From positions 124,001-188,000 of the forward strand of contig NZ_JADPIE010000005.1 in the NCBI RefSeq assembly GCF_015666175.1: a stretch of 64,000 nt of DNA. Direction: 5' to 3'. Shown here piece by piece: positions 50,754 to 59,159 of the stretch. This DNA comes from Halonatronomonas betaini. Lineage in GTDB: Bacteria; Bacillota; Halanaerobiia; Halanaerobiales; Halarsenatibacteraceae. Positions within the stretch are counted from its first letter, which is position 1. Each line of letters opens with the position of its first letter. Below the pieces are notes generated by a model, which was not told where the DNA came from, searched no databases, and saw only the letters and a list, made by a program, of their open reading frames with translations. A program made the position numbers and the translations under genes.

Positions 50754-53090
50754 TTATATTTTTTCAGGTTCATCGCTCTTTTCAGCTTTCTCCTGGTCTT
50801 CTTTGCTAACTTTTTCAACTTCCTTTGAAATCTTCTTATCATAGGTTCTAACCATCAATACAGAACTTTCAACACTATCAGCAACAACATCAGGTATAGA
50901 ACCAAATAAGATATTCTTAAATCGAAATTCTTTTGAAGCACCGATAATTGTTAAATCATATCCGCCCTGATTGGCTTCTTCAACAATACCCTCTGCAACA
51001 ACATCATTTTCAACTACTTTGATTTCATAATTGACCTGTCTATCTTCTGGAAGAATTTTATCGACCTCTTTTTTGGCCCGAGATTTTTCTTTTTCAACAT
51101 CAGTACCTGGTTTTACGACTCTTAGAATCGTGACCAGACAATCTTCAGTTTCACTGAAATCTCCAGCAAGGTCCAGACCAAATTCAGCATGTTCACTGCC
51201 TCTGAATGGAACAAGAATTTTACAGATCTCATCTAAACCCCTATCCTTTAAAACCCCAACTTTACATGGAGCTTTCCTGACCAGCTGGCCAACCATACTT
51301 CTAGATATTTTTGATAGGTTAATACTTCCATGCCAGCCAAGCATTAAGAAATCAACATTTTCATTTTTAATTGTATTAATCATTGTATTATATCTGTCTC
51401 TAGCATATTTAACCCGGGGATTAATCATCGTACCAGTTTCAGCTGAGATTTCCTGTACTAAATCAAACAGATCTTTTTGAGTTTTTTTACGTTGCTCCAT
51501 AAAGCTTTCCCGGTCTCTGGCTGTATTCAAAGGAAGTTGTTCCGGAATCTCTATGATGTTAAGTACAGATATTTCTGAATCAAGGGCAGACCTTTCAAGT
51601 AATTTATTACTAATATTTAATAATGAACGACCACTTGCAGGATTGGCCACTGCTGTTAATAAATGATAAGGCGAAAATTCTCTTTTTGTACTAATTCCTG
51701 CAGTTGCACCATTTAATACCGGTGTTAAATTATCTTGAGTATTGAAAAATGAATATTCCTCTTTCCAATCAATATTTTCTGAAATACCAGATACTGTTGA
51801 TCTCTTTTTACTGTAGACAAAAAACCAGGCCAGACTCAAGACCAGTAATACTGCTGCACTTATCTGGGCCGGTCTATCTGCTAAAAAGATTACTCCAACA
51901 GACGAAACTGTACCAACTATCTGTAAATAAGGATAACCTGGAGTTGTATAACTTGGCCGATAATCTTCTGGTGGCCTCATTCTTAAAACGATTACAGCAA
52001 TATTTACCAGTGCATAATTAACTAAAGTTAAAACACCGGCTGCACTTGATAGGCTTTCGACATCTGCAGCAACAACTAAAAATATTGTGATACCACCTGT
52101 AAGTAAGATTGCCTTAGATGGGGTAAAGTATTTTTCATGGATATCATTAAAGAATTCTGGCAAGATTTTATCCCGGCCCATGGCAAAACTAATTCTGGAA
52201 GAAGCCAGAACAGAAGCATTGGCTGAAGAAGCAGTAGCCATTAAGGCTGCAAAGGTAATCGCAAGTGCTCCAAATGTACCGCCAAATACTCTTGCTGCCT
52301 CAACAATAGGGGCCTGCATATCAATAATTCCTTCTAATGGTAATATTCCAGCAGCAACTAATATTACTGCAACGTATAAAACTGTTGGTATTATTACAGA
52401 GCCAAATAAAGCAAGGGGCAAATTTCTTCCAGGATCTTTTATTTCTTCAGCTACAGCTGCAATTTCTCCAAAACCAATAAAGGAAACAAATACTAATGCT
52501 GTAACTGGAAGGATTTCGCCACCTCCATAGGGGAAGAAAGGAGTCAATTTAGTTGTGTCAACATTAAATGCTCCCCAGGTAACAAAACCGACTAAAATTG
52601 CCAGTAAGACTGCTGTAATTAAATTCTGGGTCGTGCCACTTTCTTTGACACCACGATAATTAATTGCTACAAACATAACCCCTATTATCAATGCGATAGC
52701 AATATGGTTTGCTCCAAAGGGCAATAACATCGCCATATATTCTCCAAAACCCTGGAGGTAAAAGGCGACAGCAAATGAAAGACTTAACCAGAGAGCCACC
52801 CCGGCAATAGTTCCCCAGAATGTTCCTAATGCTCTGGAGATAAAATAATATAATCCACCACTTTTAGGCATTCCAGTGGCTACTTCAGCTGTACTGGCTG
52901 CTGAAATTAAAGCTATAACCCCGGCCAGTAGATAAGCAAAAATTGCTGCTGGACCGGCGTTGCCTATTGCAAACCTCGGCAGGATAAAGATACCTGCACC
53001 GATCATCACTCCAATTCCTATCGTTAAAGCTTCAATTAAGCCTAAATCTTTAGCTAATTCGTCTTGTTTTTGAACATTTTCTTCTGCCAT
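50754..53090 (-). CDS. APC amino-acid permease fused to two universal stress (Usp) domains
   Basis: Residues about 10-440 are an APC transporter with twelve helices, beginning with the family segment GVMIGAGIFILPRFAIGNAGPAAI (in parts) and containing FGEIAAVAEEIKDPGRNLP. Residues about 470-615 and 620-750 are Usp-type ATP-binding domains; the second ends with TIIGASKEFRFKNILFGSIPDVVADSVESSVLMV (in parts), keeping the G-x9-G(S) nucleotide motif. The last 25 residues are strongly charged. It ends a K+-uptake operon under a c-di-AMP riboswitch, so it may import an osmolyte or amino acid under osmotic control. Confidence 0.88.
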   Translation of the reverse strand: MAEENVQKQDELAKDLGLIEALTIGIGVMIGAGIFILPRFAIGNAGPAAIFAYLLAGVIALISAASTAEVATGMPKSGGLYYFISRALGTFWGTIAGVALWLSLSFAVAFYLQGFGEYMAMLLPFGANHIAIALIIGVMFVAINYRGVKESGTTQNLITAVLLAILVGFVTWGAFNVDTTKLTPFFPYGGGEILPVTALVFVSFIGFGEIAAVAEEIKDPGRNLPLALFGSVIIPTVLYVAVILVAAGILPLEGIIDMQAPIVEAARVFGGTFGALAITFAALMATASSANASVLASSRISFAMGRDKILPEFFNDIHEKYFTPSKAILLTGGITIFLVVAADVESLSSAAGVLTLVNYALVNIAVIVLRMRPPEDYRPSYTTPGYPYLQIVGTVSSVGVIFLADRPAQISAAVLLVLSLAWFFVYSKKRSTVSGISENIDWKEEYSFFNTQDNLTPVLNGATAGISTKREFSPYHLLTAVANPASGRSLLNISNKLLERSALDSEISVLNIIEIPEQLPLNTARDRESFMEQRKKTQKDLFDLVQEISAETGTMINPRVKYARDRYNTMINTIKNENVDFLMLGWHGSINLSKISRSMVGQLVRKAPCKVGVLKDRGLDEICKILVPFRGSEHAEFGLDLAGDFSETEDCLVTILRVVKPGTDVEKEKSRAKKEVDKILPEDRQVNYEIKVVENDVVAEGIVEEANQGGYDLTIIGASKEFRFKNILFGSIPDVVADSVESSVLMVRTYDKKISKEVEKVSKEDQEKAEKSDEPEKI

Positions 53091-53091
53091 A

Positions 53092-54573
53092 TTATTTGCC
53101 TCCTAAACTAACTTTTAAATCTTTAAATATTTTGCTTAATGAGAATATAATTATTAAAAATTCTAACCTTCCAAGAAACATTCCAATAACCTGAACCCAG
53201 AGTAAATGAACAGGTAAATCAGGCCCGGTTATTCCTATCGATAAACCTACTGTACCTAGAGTAGATGCAAATTCAAACATGCTGTCTCCAATCGAATAGC
53301 CTGCATGGACAAAAAAAGCAGATCCAATTAGGAATGTTACAAAATAGATAAATATATAGATAAATGCTTCTTTAATATGCTCTGGCCTTATATATACTTT
53401 ATTCTCTCCTCGCCAGAGATAATCTTCTCTAACTGACCGCCTGGGCAGAAATTCATCCCTAACTGTCCATAACACTGCTTTAAAAGCCAAAAATATTCTG
53501 AACTGTTTAATACCTCCAGCAGTAGAGCCGGTCCCGCCACCAATTAACATCAATAGAATTATTAAAAAAATACCTATTGGAGACCAGGTTGCAAAATCAA
53601 TAGTTGAAAAACCAGTGGTAGAAAGAGCAGATAATATTTGAAAGGCTGATATTCTTAGCTCACTTAACCAGTTTAAAGTTTCTCCAGGCCTGATTACAAA
53701 AGTATATAAGGACAAAAATATAATTGAGAGCCAGATCATCACCTTTATTTCAGCATTTCTTAGAAACTTTTTATATTCACCTTTTATCAATGTATAATGG
53801 GTTGCAAAATTTATTGTTCCTATAAGCATTAAAAGAATTGTTATAATCTCTATTGGCAGGCTATTGTAATGGCCTATACTTCCACCATAAATAGAAAAAC
53901 CTCCTGTTGAAAGAGCTGCCATTGAATGATTGATTGCACTAAAGGGCTCCATTCCAGAGATTATGTAAGCTATAATTCCAAAAATAATAAAGACTGAATA
54001 GAGTTTAACAATCAATCTAGTCGATTTCTTAACATGGGGCAATAATTTATCGCTCCTGGCTTCTGCTCGATAGAGGCTCAGATTATTTACTGGCAAAATT
54101 GCAGATAGTGCAATAACTGTTATTCCAGCACCGCCTAAAAACTGCATTATACTCCTCCAGAGCAGAAATACTGCTGGAGTTTCTGACTCAGTAACAACAC
54201 TTAAACCGGTTGTAGTCCAACCACTAACAGCCTCAAAGGTAGCCTGAGTAAAATTAAGTCCCATCCCCAGGATAAAGGGAATAGTCGATAATAGGATCAG
54301 AATTATCCAGCTAAATACAACAACAATCCCGCCTTCTTTTGTTGTAAGCTGAAGATTATCAGCTCTATTTTTAAAATAAAGATATAATGTCCCTCCAATT
54401 ATTAAGCTGAGGATAATCGAGGGAATAAAAAACCTGAATAAACTTATTTCTGCTGGATAAAAAATAAAGCTGATCAGAGGTAGCAAAAATGCAAAACTGG
54501 CAAAAAAGATTACAAGTCCGCTATAATAGAATATCTGACTGTACTTTTTCTTTAGGTAACTAACAGCCGGCAT
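53092..54573 (-). CDS. trkH: TrkH/KtrB-type potassium channel subunit
   Basis: The 493-residue membrane protein has the four-fold selectivity filter of the TrkH/Ktr family: SGWTTTGLSVVTE (first), AALSTGGFSIYGG (second), ALSTTGFSTIDF (third) and TLGTVGLSIGI (fourth), with the central glycine in each. It forms the K+ pore gated by the TrkA proteins encoded just upstream. It is part of one tightly packed operon. Confidence 0.93.
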   Translation of the reverse strand: MPAVSYLKKKYSQIFYYSGLVIFFASFAFLLPLISFIFYPAEISLFRFFIPSIILSLIIGGTLYLYFKNRADNLQLTTKEGGIVVVFSWIILILLSTIPFILGMGLNFTQATFEAVSGWTTTGLSVVTESETPAVFLLWRSIMQFLGGAGITVIALSAILPVNNLSLYRAEARSDKLLPHVKKSTRLIVKLYSVFIIFGIIAYIISGMEPFSAINHSMAALSTGGFSIYGGSIGHYNSLPIEIITILLMLIGTINFATHYTLIKGEYKKFLRNAEIKVMIWLSIIFLSLYTFVIRPGETLNWLSELRISAFQILSALSTTGFSTIDFATWSPIGIFLIILLMLIGGGTGSTAGGIKQFRIFLAFKAVLWTVRDEFLPRRSVREDYLWRGENKVYIRPEHIKEAFIYIFIYFVTFLIGSAFFVHAGYSIGDSMFEFASTLGTVGLSIGITGPDLPVHLLWVQVIGMFLGRLEFLIIIFSLSKIFKDLKVSLGGK

Positions 54574-55235
54574 TAATTTTCACCTCTTAATGCTGAGATC
54601 GCAGCTCCCTGTTCGGCAGGCAGTGAAATTATTATTACTTTATCTCCAGATTTGATCTTTGTACCACCTCTTGGAATTAGCATCTCACCATCCCTTAATA
54701 TTCCACCTAAAACAATACTCAATGGCAGCTCCAACTCTTTCAGAGTTTTGCCATCAGCTGGTGCTTCCTCTGGAATTAAGCATTTAGTTACAGATAGATT
54801 GCCCTCTTCTATCATAAAGAGGTTGGTGACCTCTTCATGGGAGATATTCTGCTCTAAGAGTGATCCAAGTAAAGATGTGATATTGAATAAAGAATCAATA
54901 TTTAAGTCATTAAAGATAGCCTGATTATCTGGGTCATTTATAAGTGCTGCAGTTCTGGGGATTTTATAATATTTTTGAGCCAGTCTGCAGATAATTAAAT
55001 TATCCTGATCTTTATGGGTCAAAGCTGCCAGCATATCTACTTCTCTAATATTGGCATCCTCCAATACATCTGGATCAACGGCATCACCACAGACAATAGT
55101 AGCATTTAAATTCCTGGCAAGTTCTTTACTATATTCACGGTCTTTGTTGATAATTGTAATTTCATGGCCCTTTGAAATCAAGCGCCTGCTAAGATGATAT
55201 ACAAGCTCATCTCCGCCAACAATCAGAAGTTTCAT
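54573..55235 (-). CDS. trkA: TrkA-type potassium regulator with C-terminal RCK_C domain, degenerate nucleotide loop
   Basis: The 220-residue RCK protein has an N-terminal Rossmann domain (about 1-130) and a TrkA_C domain (about 135-218; LPLSIVLGGILRDGEMLIPRGG). The usual GxGxxG loop reads GGDELV, which loses its second and third glycines, so NAD/ATP binding may be lost. It overlaps trkH by one base and follows a second TrkA gene that has an intact loop but no C-terminal domain, so the two probably act together. Confidence 0.88.
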   Translation of the reverse strand: MKLLIVGGDELVYHLSRRLISKGHEITIINKDREYSKELARNLNATIVCGDAVDPDVLEDANIREVDMLAALTHKDQDNLIICRLAQKYYKIPRTAALINDPDNQAIFNDLNIDSLFNITSLLGSLLEQNISHEEVTNLFMIEEGNLSVTKCLIPEEAPADGKTLKELELPLSIVLGGILRDGEMLIPRGGTKIKSGDKVIIISLPAEQGAAISALRGEN

Positions 55236-55648
55236 TATCCTGACACCTCATTACTAACAATAGAATTATAAATCTTATCTACCAGTATATCTTTCTCTGA
55301 AAAGACAGTTACTTTATCGTGATCATAAATATCTATTAATTTAGGCTCAATACCCTTTACTATTATTTTTGTTCCTGGGTATTTATTCTGAATCAACTGA
55401 CTGATCATAAAGTTGACTTTATCTTTATCTGTAGAAATAATGCATAAATCAGCCGTTTCAAGCCTTGCCTCTTCCAGGGTATTATGGACCAGAGCATTCC
55501 CTGTTATTTCAAAGCCAGAAAATTCTACCGGGAGATCCTGAAAGGTCTCTTCATTCTGATCAACTACAACTAAATCGTGGCCGGCCGAAGATAAATGTCC
55601 GGCCAGTCTGGAACCTGTTCTGCCACAGCCGATTATTACTATAAACAT
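55235..55648 (-). CDS. TrkA N-terminal (Rossmann) domain protein
   Basis: The 137-residue protein is only an RCK_N domain: IIGCGRTGSRLAGHL (intact GxGxxG, about 5-19), VVDQNEE with the acidic nucleotide-sugar ligand, and ITGNALVHNTLEEA. It lacks the TrkA_C domain found in the adjacent protein, with which it may assemble into a complete regulator. Confidence 0.88.
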   Translation of the reverse strand: MFIVIIGCGRTGSRLAGHLSSAGHDLVVVDQNEETFQDLPVEFSGFEITGNALVHNTLEEARLETADLCIISTDKDKVNFMISQLIQNKYPGTKIIVKGIEPKLIDIYDHDKVTVFSEKDILVDKIYNSIVSNEVSG

Positions 55649-55650
55649 AT

Positions 55651-56352
55651 CTATTCCTCCTGGTCTTTGATATCTTCACCTAAATTAGCATCATCAGGAT
55701 AACTTTTAAAATCACTGGATCTTTCTAAATTTTCCTGGGCAGGTTTATAGGTTGGATCAATATCAAGAGCTGCCCGATACATTTTCATTGCCTGCCCTGA
55801 ATCACCCCTGACTTCTGCTAAAACGCCCAGGAGATTAAAGGGTTCAGGCCGTTCTGACTTAATATTATTGGCTTTTTGCAAAAGGTTTTCTGCCAGCGAA
55901 AAATCTCTCTGATTAATTGCAGACTTTGCCCTTATTATTAGTGAATCATAGTCTTTAAAATCTTCAGCATCTTTGCCTGAAATCTCTTTTCGGTCAATTA
56001 TCTGCTGAATCTGTTCTTTAATCTCTTCTGGATTAAAGGGTTTCTGGAGATAATCGATGGCTCCTAATTTCATAACCTTTACGGCACTATCAACACTTCC
56101 ATACCCTGTAATTATTAATACAGGAGTTAGATTATCTTCTTCTCTTAACTGTTCTAAAACCTCTATACCATCCATGCCAGGAAGGTTGAGATCTAAAAGA
56201 ATTAAATCAAAATTACCACCTTTAACTTTTTCAAGACCCTCTTCTCCATTGAGTGCAAGCTCAATTTGATAATTTTCAGCTTCTAAGGATTTCTTCAACA
56301 TCTTTCTAATGTTCTCTTCATCATCTATAATCAATAGTTTTTTGTCTGTCAT
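55651..56352 (-). CDS. response regulator with TPR-like output region
   Basis: The receiver domain (residues about 5-120) has the acidic pocket IIDDEE, the phosphorylation site LLDLNLPGMDG, TGYGS and the KPF lysine. Instead of a DNA-binding domain, the remainder (about 135-220) looks like TPR repeats (FSLAENLLQKANNI..., PFNLLGVLAEVRGDSGQAMKMYRAALDIDPT in parts). A protein-interaction output, perhaps on the TrkA proteins, is possible. The GTG at 56361 overlaps AGAGGTGA, so the ATG at 56352 (233 residues) is chosen. Confidence 0.83.
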   Translation of the reverse strand: MTDKKLLIIDDEENIRKMLKKSLEAENYQIELALNGEEGLEKVKGGNFDLILLDLNLPGMDGIEVLEQLREEDNLTPVLIITGYGSVDSAVKVMKLGAIDYLQKPFNPEEIKEQIQQIIDRKEISGKDAEDFKDYDSLIIRAKSAINQRDFSLAENLLQKANNIKSERPEPFNLLGVLAEVRGDSGQAMKMYRAALDIDPTYKPAQENLERSSDFKSYPDDANLGEDIKDQEE

Positions 56353-56367
56353 TTTATTCACCTCTAA

Positions 56368-56730
56368 TTATATATATTTATCAACTTCGGCTAAAAGTTT
56401 GTTCCGATCTACTGGTTTGACTAGATAATTTTCTGCCCCGGCTTTTAATGTCTCTTCTATACTCTCATTATCAGAGCGGGCTGAAATGATTATTACAGGA
56501 ATGTCTTTAGTATTCTCATCATCTTTAAGGGTATTTAAGATTTTAAACCCATCAAGTTTCGGAAGGACTAAATCCAGTAAGATTAAATCTGGAAGTTCGT
56601 CCTGGGCAAGCTCTAAACCTTTTAGCCCATCCTCGGCAGATATTACTTTATAGCCTTTATTCTCTAAGAGTCTTGAAAAAACAAATAGAATATTCTTTTC
56701 ATCTTCAACAATGAGAATTTTTTTATTCAT
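56368..56730 (-). CDS. single-domain response regulator
   Basis: The 120-residue protein consists only of a receiver domain with IVEDE, LLDLVLPKLDG (phosphorylated Asp), ISARS and VKPVD (Lys). It overlaps the kinase gene by eight bases, so it is co-translated with it. With no output domain it may work as a phosphate shuttle between the kinase and the TPR-type regulator. Confidence 0.88.
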   Translation of the reverse strand: MNKKILIVEDEKNILFVFSRLLENKGYKVISAEDGLKGLELAQDELPDLILLDLVLPKLDGFKILNTLKDDENTKDIPVIIISARSDNESIEETLKAGAENYLVKPVDRNKLLAEVDKYI

Positions 56731-58597
56731 CTTTAATTTCCTCTATCTCTGGATTATTGTTTTTAGCCACAGGTAATGAGAAAGTAAATTTAGTCCAGCT
56801 ACCTTTCTCGCTATCTACCCAGATCCTGCCATTATGAGCAGTAATAATCTCCTTGGCAATAGTTAAACCTAAACCTGACCCAGTTTTTGATTCATTACTT
56901 TCGCTCCGATAAAACTTTTCAAAAATCCTGCTTAAATCGGATTTTTTAATGCCTTTACCTGTATCATATACTTCTACATAAACCAGATTTCCCCTCTGTG
57001 AGGCAGAGATTTTTATTTGATCACCTTCACCGGTATACCTGAGAGCATTACCAACTAAATTTGAAATAACCCAGCTAATTTTGTTGGGATCAACATCTAC
57101 TGTTAAATCCTCTGAAATATCGTCAATATAAAGATTTATTGACTTTTCTTCAGCCTGATCTGCAAAATGTTTAATAGTATTCTGAGTCAATTTTTTCAAT
57201 TTTACAGATCTAATATCTAACTCTATCTTGCCTGATTCCATCTTGGAAAGATCAAGTAAATCTTCAACTAAACTTGTTAAACGATCGCAATCATCAAGAG
57301 AGTTCTGCAGGAGCTCTTCCTGGTCAGAATTAATATCTCCTAGATCTTCAGCTACCAGCATATTTAGAGCCATTGTAATTGAAGTTAATGGCGTTCTAAA
57401 TTCATGGGAGACAGTTGAGATAAAATCTGATTTTAACTGGTCTATCTCTTTTAAGCGGGTTATATCTTCTAGCAATGTAACAGAGAATTTAAGTTTATTG
57501 TTATCTGATTTTATTTCTTTATAAACTCTTTTATTTAAGATCTTGTAATAATTTTTTGAATTATTTTTTTCTAGCTCTAAAACTGGTGTTCCTGCTTCAT
57601 TTTTTTCACATTCTATTTCCCCTGTGATACAGGCAAAAAGTTCCTGATTATTTATGACTTCAAGGAAATGTTTATTTAAATCTTCATCTTTTAAATCAAA
57701 GAGGTCTTTACTTTCCTGGTTAAATAATATTAAATTATTTTCTGCATCTGTAACTAATAGGGGACTTGATATATGGTTGACAATAGCTTCAGACTTTTCT
57801 TTTTCAACAAGAAGTTTTCTGACATTTACATTTTCATATTCCTGAAGCTTATCGATCATTTTATTGAATTCTTCTGTTAATTCTCCAATTTCATCCTCAG
57901 AATTTACAGGAAGTTTCTCCTTAAAGTTCTTTGCTGCAACTTTTTGAATACCTGACTGGAGTTGCTCAACTGGAGCTAAAATTCTTTTTGTTAAATAAAA
58001 CCCGGATAAAATTGCTATTATAATTCCGGCAATAGAGATTAGGGCTGTAGACAGCATTGCCCTGCCGGCTCTAAAATCTGCTGCCTGTTGAGCAGATATC
58101 ATTTCATCCTGATTAATACTTCTTAATTCTCTTATTTTTTCTTTGGTCTCAAAAAATTGTTCTGAATAAACTTCATTATAAAACTGTTGCCGCTCTTCAA
58201 GTTCCAATTCTCTAAATTCATCGAATTTTACTAGAAACTCTGTATACCTCTCATTGAGTTCTGTAATAATCTGGCTTTCTCCAGATATAGTAATGTTATC
58301 TTCAGCTCGACTAAACCATTTCAAAAATTCCTGTTCATAATTTCTAAAAGCAGTCAGCCCTTCTGTTTCCTGGCCACTTAGCACAAGTAAAATGCTGCTA
58401 TCCTGGCGTTCAATGGCCTCTATCATATTTTCACTGGACTGAATTGACCGGTAATTTTCCTCCATTATATTATTAATTGCTGAAGAGAGCTGACTGAAGT
58501 TGTTAATTGACCAGAGGGCAACTAAAAGTAATATTATTATCACAAGAATAAAACCAGTATATATCTTTCCTGAGATAGATTTTGTTAATTTTCTCAT
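56723..58597 (-). CDS. membrane sensor histidine kinase
   Basis: The 624-residue kinase has a first membrane helix (about 10-28), an extracytoplasmic four-helix-type sensor of about 150 residues, a second helix (about 185-205), HAMP (about 206-260), a PAS-like domain (about 270-390), the HisKA site STVSHEFRTPLTSI (about 398-411) and an ATPase domain with NLVGNALRYT, DTGKGI and GSGLGLTIAKEII. It is first in the operon after the c-di-AMP riboswitch, so K+ or turgor sensing is the likely role (inference). Confidence 0.93.
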   Translation of the reverse strand: MRKLTKSISGKIYTGFILVIIILLLVALWSINNFSQLSSAINNIMEENYRSIQSSENMIEAIERQDSSILLVLSGQETEGLTAFRNYEQEFLKWFSRAEDNITISGESQIITELNERYTEFLVKFDEFRELELEERQQFYNEVYSEQFFETKEKIRELRSINQDEMISAQQAADFRAGRAMLSTALISIAGIIIAILSGFYLTKRILAPVEQLQSGIQKVAAKNFKEKLPVNSEDEIGELTEEFNKMIDKLQEYENVNVRKLLVEKEKSEAIVNHISSPLLVTDAENNLILFNQESKDLFDLKDEDLNKHFLEVINNQELFACITGEIECEKNEAGTPVLELEKNNSKNYYKILNKRVYKEIKSDNNKLKFSVTLLEDITRLKEIDQLKSDFISTVSHEFRTPLTSITMALNMLVAEDLGDINSDQEELLQNSLDDCDRLTSLVEDLLDLSKMESGKIELDIRSVKLKKLTQNTIKHFADQAEEKSINLYIDDISEDLTVDVDPNKISWVISNLVGNALRYTGEGDQIKISASQRGNLVYVEVYDTGKGIKKSDLSRIFEKFYRSESNESKTGSGLGLTIAKEIITAHNGRIWVDSEKGSWTKFTFSLPVAKNNNPEIEEIKDE

Positions 58598-58630
58598 TGT
58601 TAAATCCTGCCCCTCTGATTAATTTTAAAA

Positions 58631-58658
58631 TAAAAAAACCGCAGAGAAGACTCTACAG
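58631..58658 (-). terminator. riboswitch-controlled terminator
   Basis: On the minus strand CTGTAGAG pairs with CTCTGCGG (eight pairs with two G-U) around TCTT and is followed by seven T residues. It lies between the ydaO-type aptamer and the kinase gene, the expected place for c-di-AMP-dependent attenuation. Confidence 0.75.
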
Positions 58659-58704
58659 TAAATATATTCCATAAACAGCAGTTAGATATAACATTGGATA
58701 ATTG

Positions 58705-58856
58705 CTGTAATATAGATAGTCTTCCCTTCGTATACGCTGCTGATGAGGTTAGCTTTAATGGTTCGGGCCGAAGGGAATTTCTAGCCCTACAGTAAAATCA
58801 TCTACTGATTCACCTAAAATCGGGTCCCCCACTCTCCATGAGAAGATTAAGCAGTT
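58705..58856 (-). promoter_or_regulatory. c-di-AMP riboswitch (ydaO/yuaA type)
   Basis: On the minus strand the conserved blocks of the ydaO aptamer are in order: GGGGGACCCGA, TTAGGTGAATC, TAGGGCTAG, TTCGGCCCGAACC, then GCTAACCTCATCAGCAGCG, and GAAGGGAAGACT at the end. CCCGAACC...AGCTAACCTC is the hallmark pair. Class members regulate K+ transport and wall genes and turn expression off when c-di-AMP is high. The genes here (TrkAH) fit that role. Confidence 0.92.
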
Positions 58857-58883
58857 AAATTTTTATTAAAATCGTTATTTTAT

Positions 58884-58912
58884 ATTATACTCCTGTTATT
58901 AAATAATGTCAA
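58884..58912 (-). promoter_or_regulatory. consensus sigma-A promoter of the c-di-AMP riboswitch operon
   Basis: TTGACA (58907-58912) and TATAAT (58884-58889) on the minus strand have exactly 17 bases between them. Transcription would start near 58875, about 20 bases before the aptamer. Confidence 0.9.
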
Positions 58913-59100
58913 ATAACCGATTTTCAAACTGCAAAGTTGAATTGCAAATGGTCTTGCTGACAGCAGGATAAAAAAGCTATATAATTAAATAATACCAAGC
59001 TAAATTAAATAGTCAATGAAGTATAATCCTGAATTAAATCAAATAAATATAAAGATTAACGAAGGTGGTAACTGTCAGGTAACTGTCAGTTTAATCTCTA
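58913..59100. other. intergenic region with an 11-bp tandem repeat
   Basis: No gene is seen between the sensor-kinase promoter and the hcp terminator. GGTAACTGTCA occurs twice in direct tandem (59067-59077 and 59078-59088). The function is unknown; a short duplicated protein-binding site or slippage event are both possible. Confidence 0.5.
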
Positions 59101-59104
59101 AATA

Positions 59105-59138
59105 GAAAACCTCCTGCTAAAATCAACTGCAGGAGGTT
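59105..59138 (-). terminator. intrinsic terminator of hcp
   Basis: AACCTCCTGC (59108-59117) and GCAGGAGGTT (59129-59138) form a ten-pair stem, and TTCTATTT follows on the minus strand. Confidence 0.8.
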
Positions 59139-59159
59139 TATTAATTAACTGATTAAATT

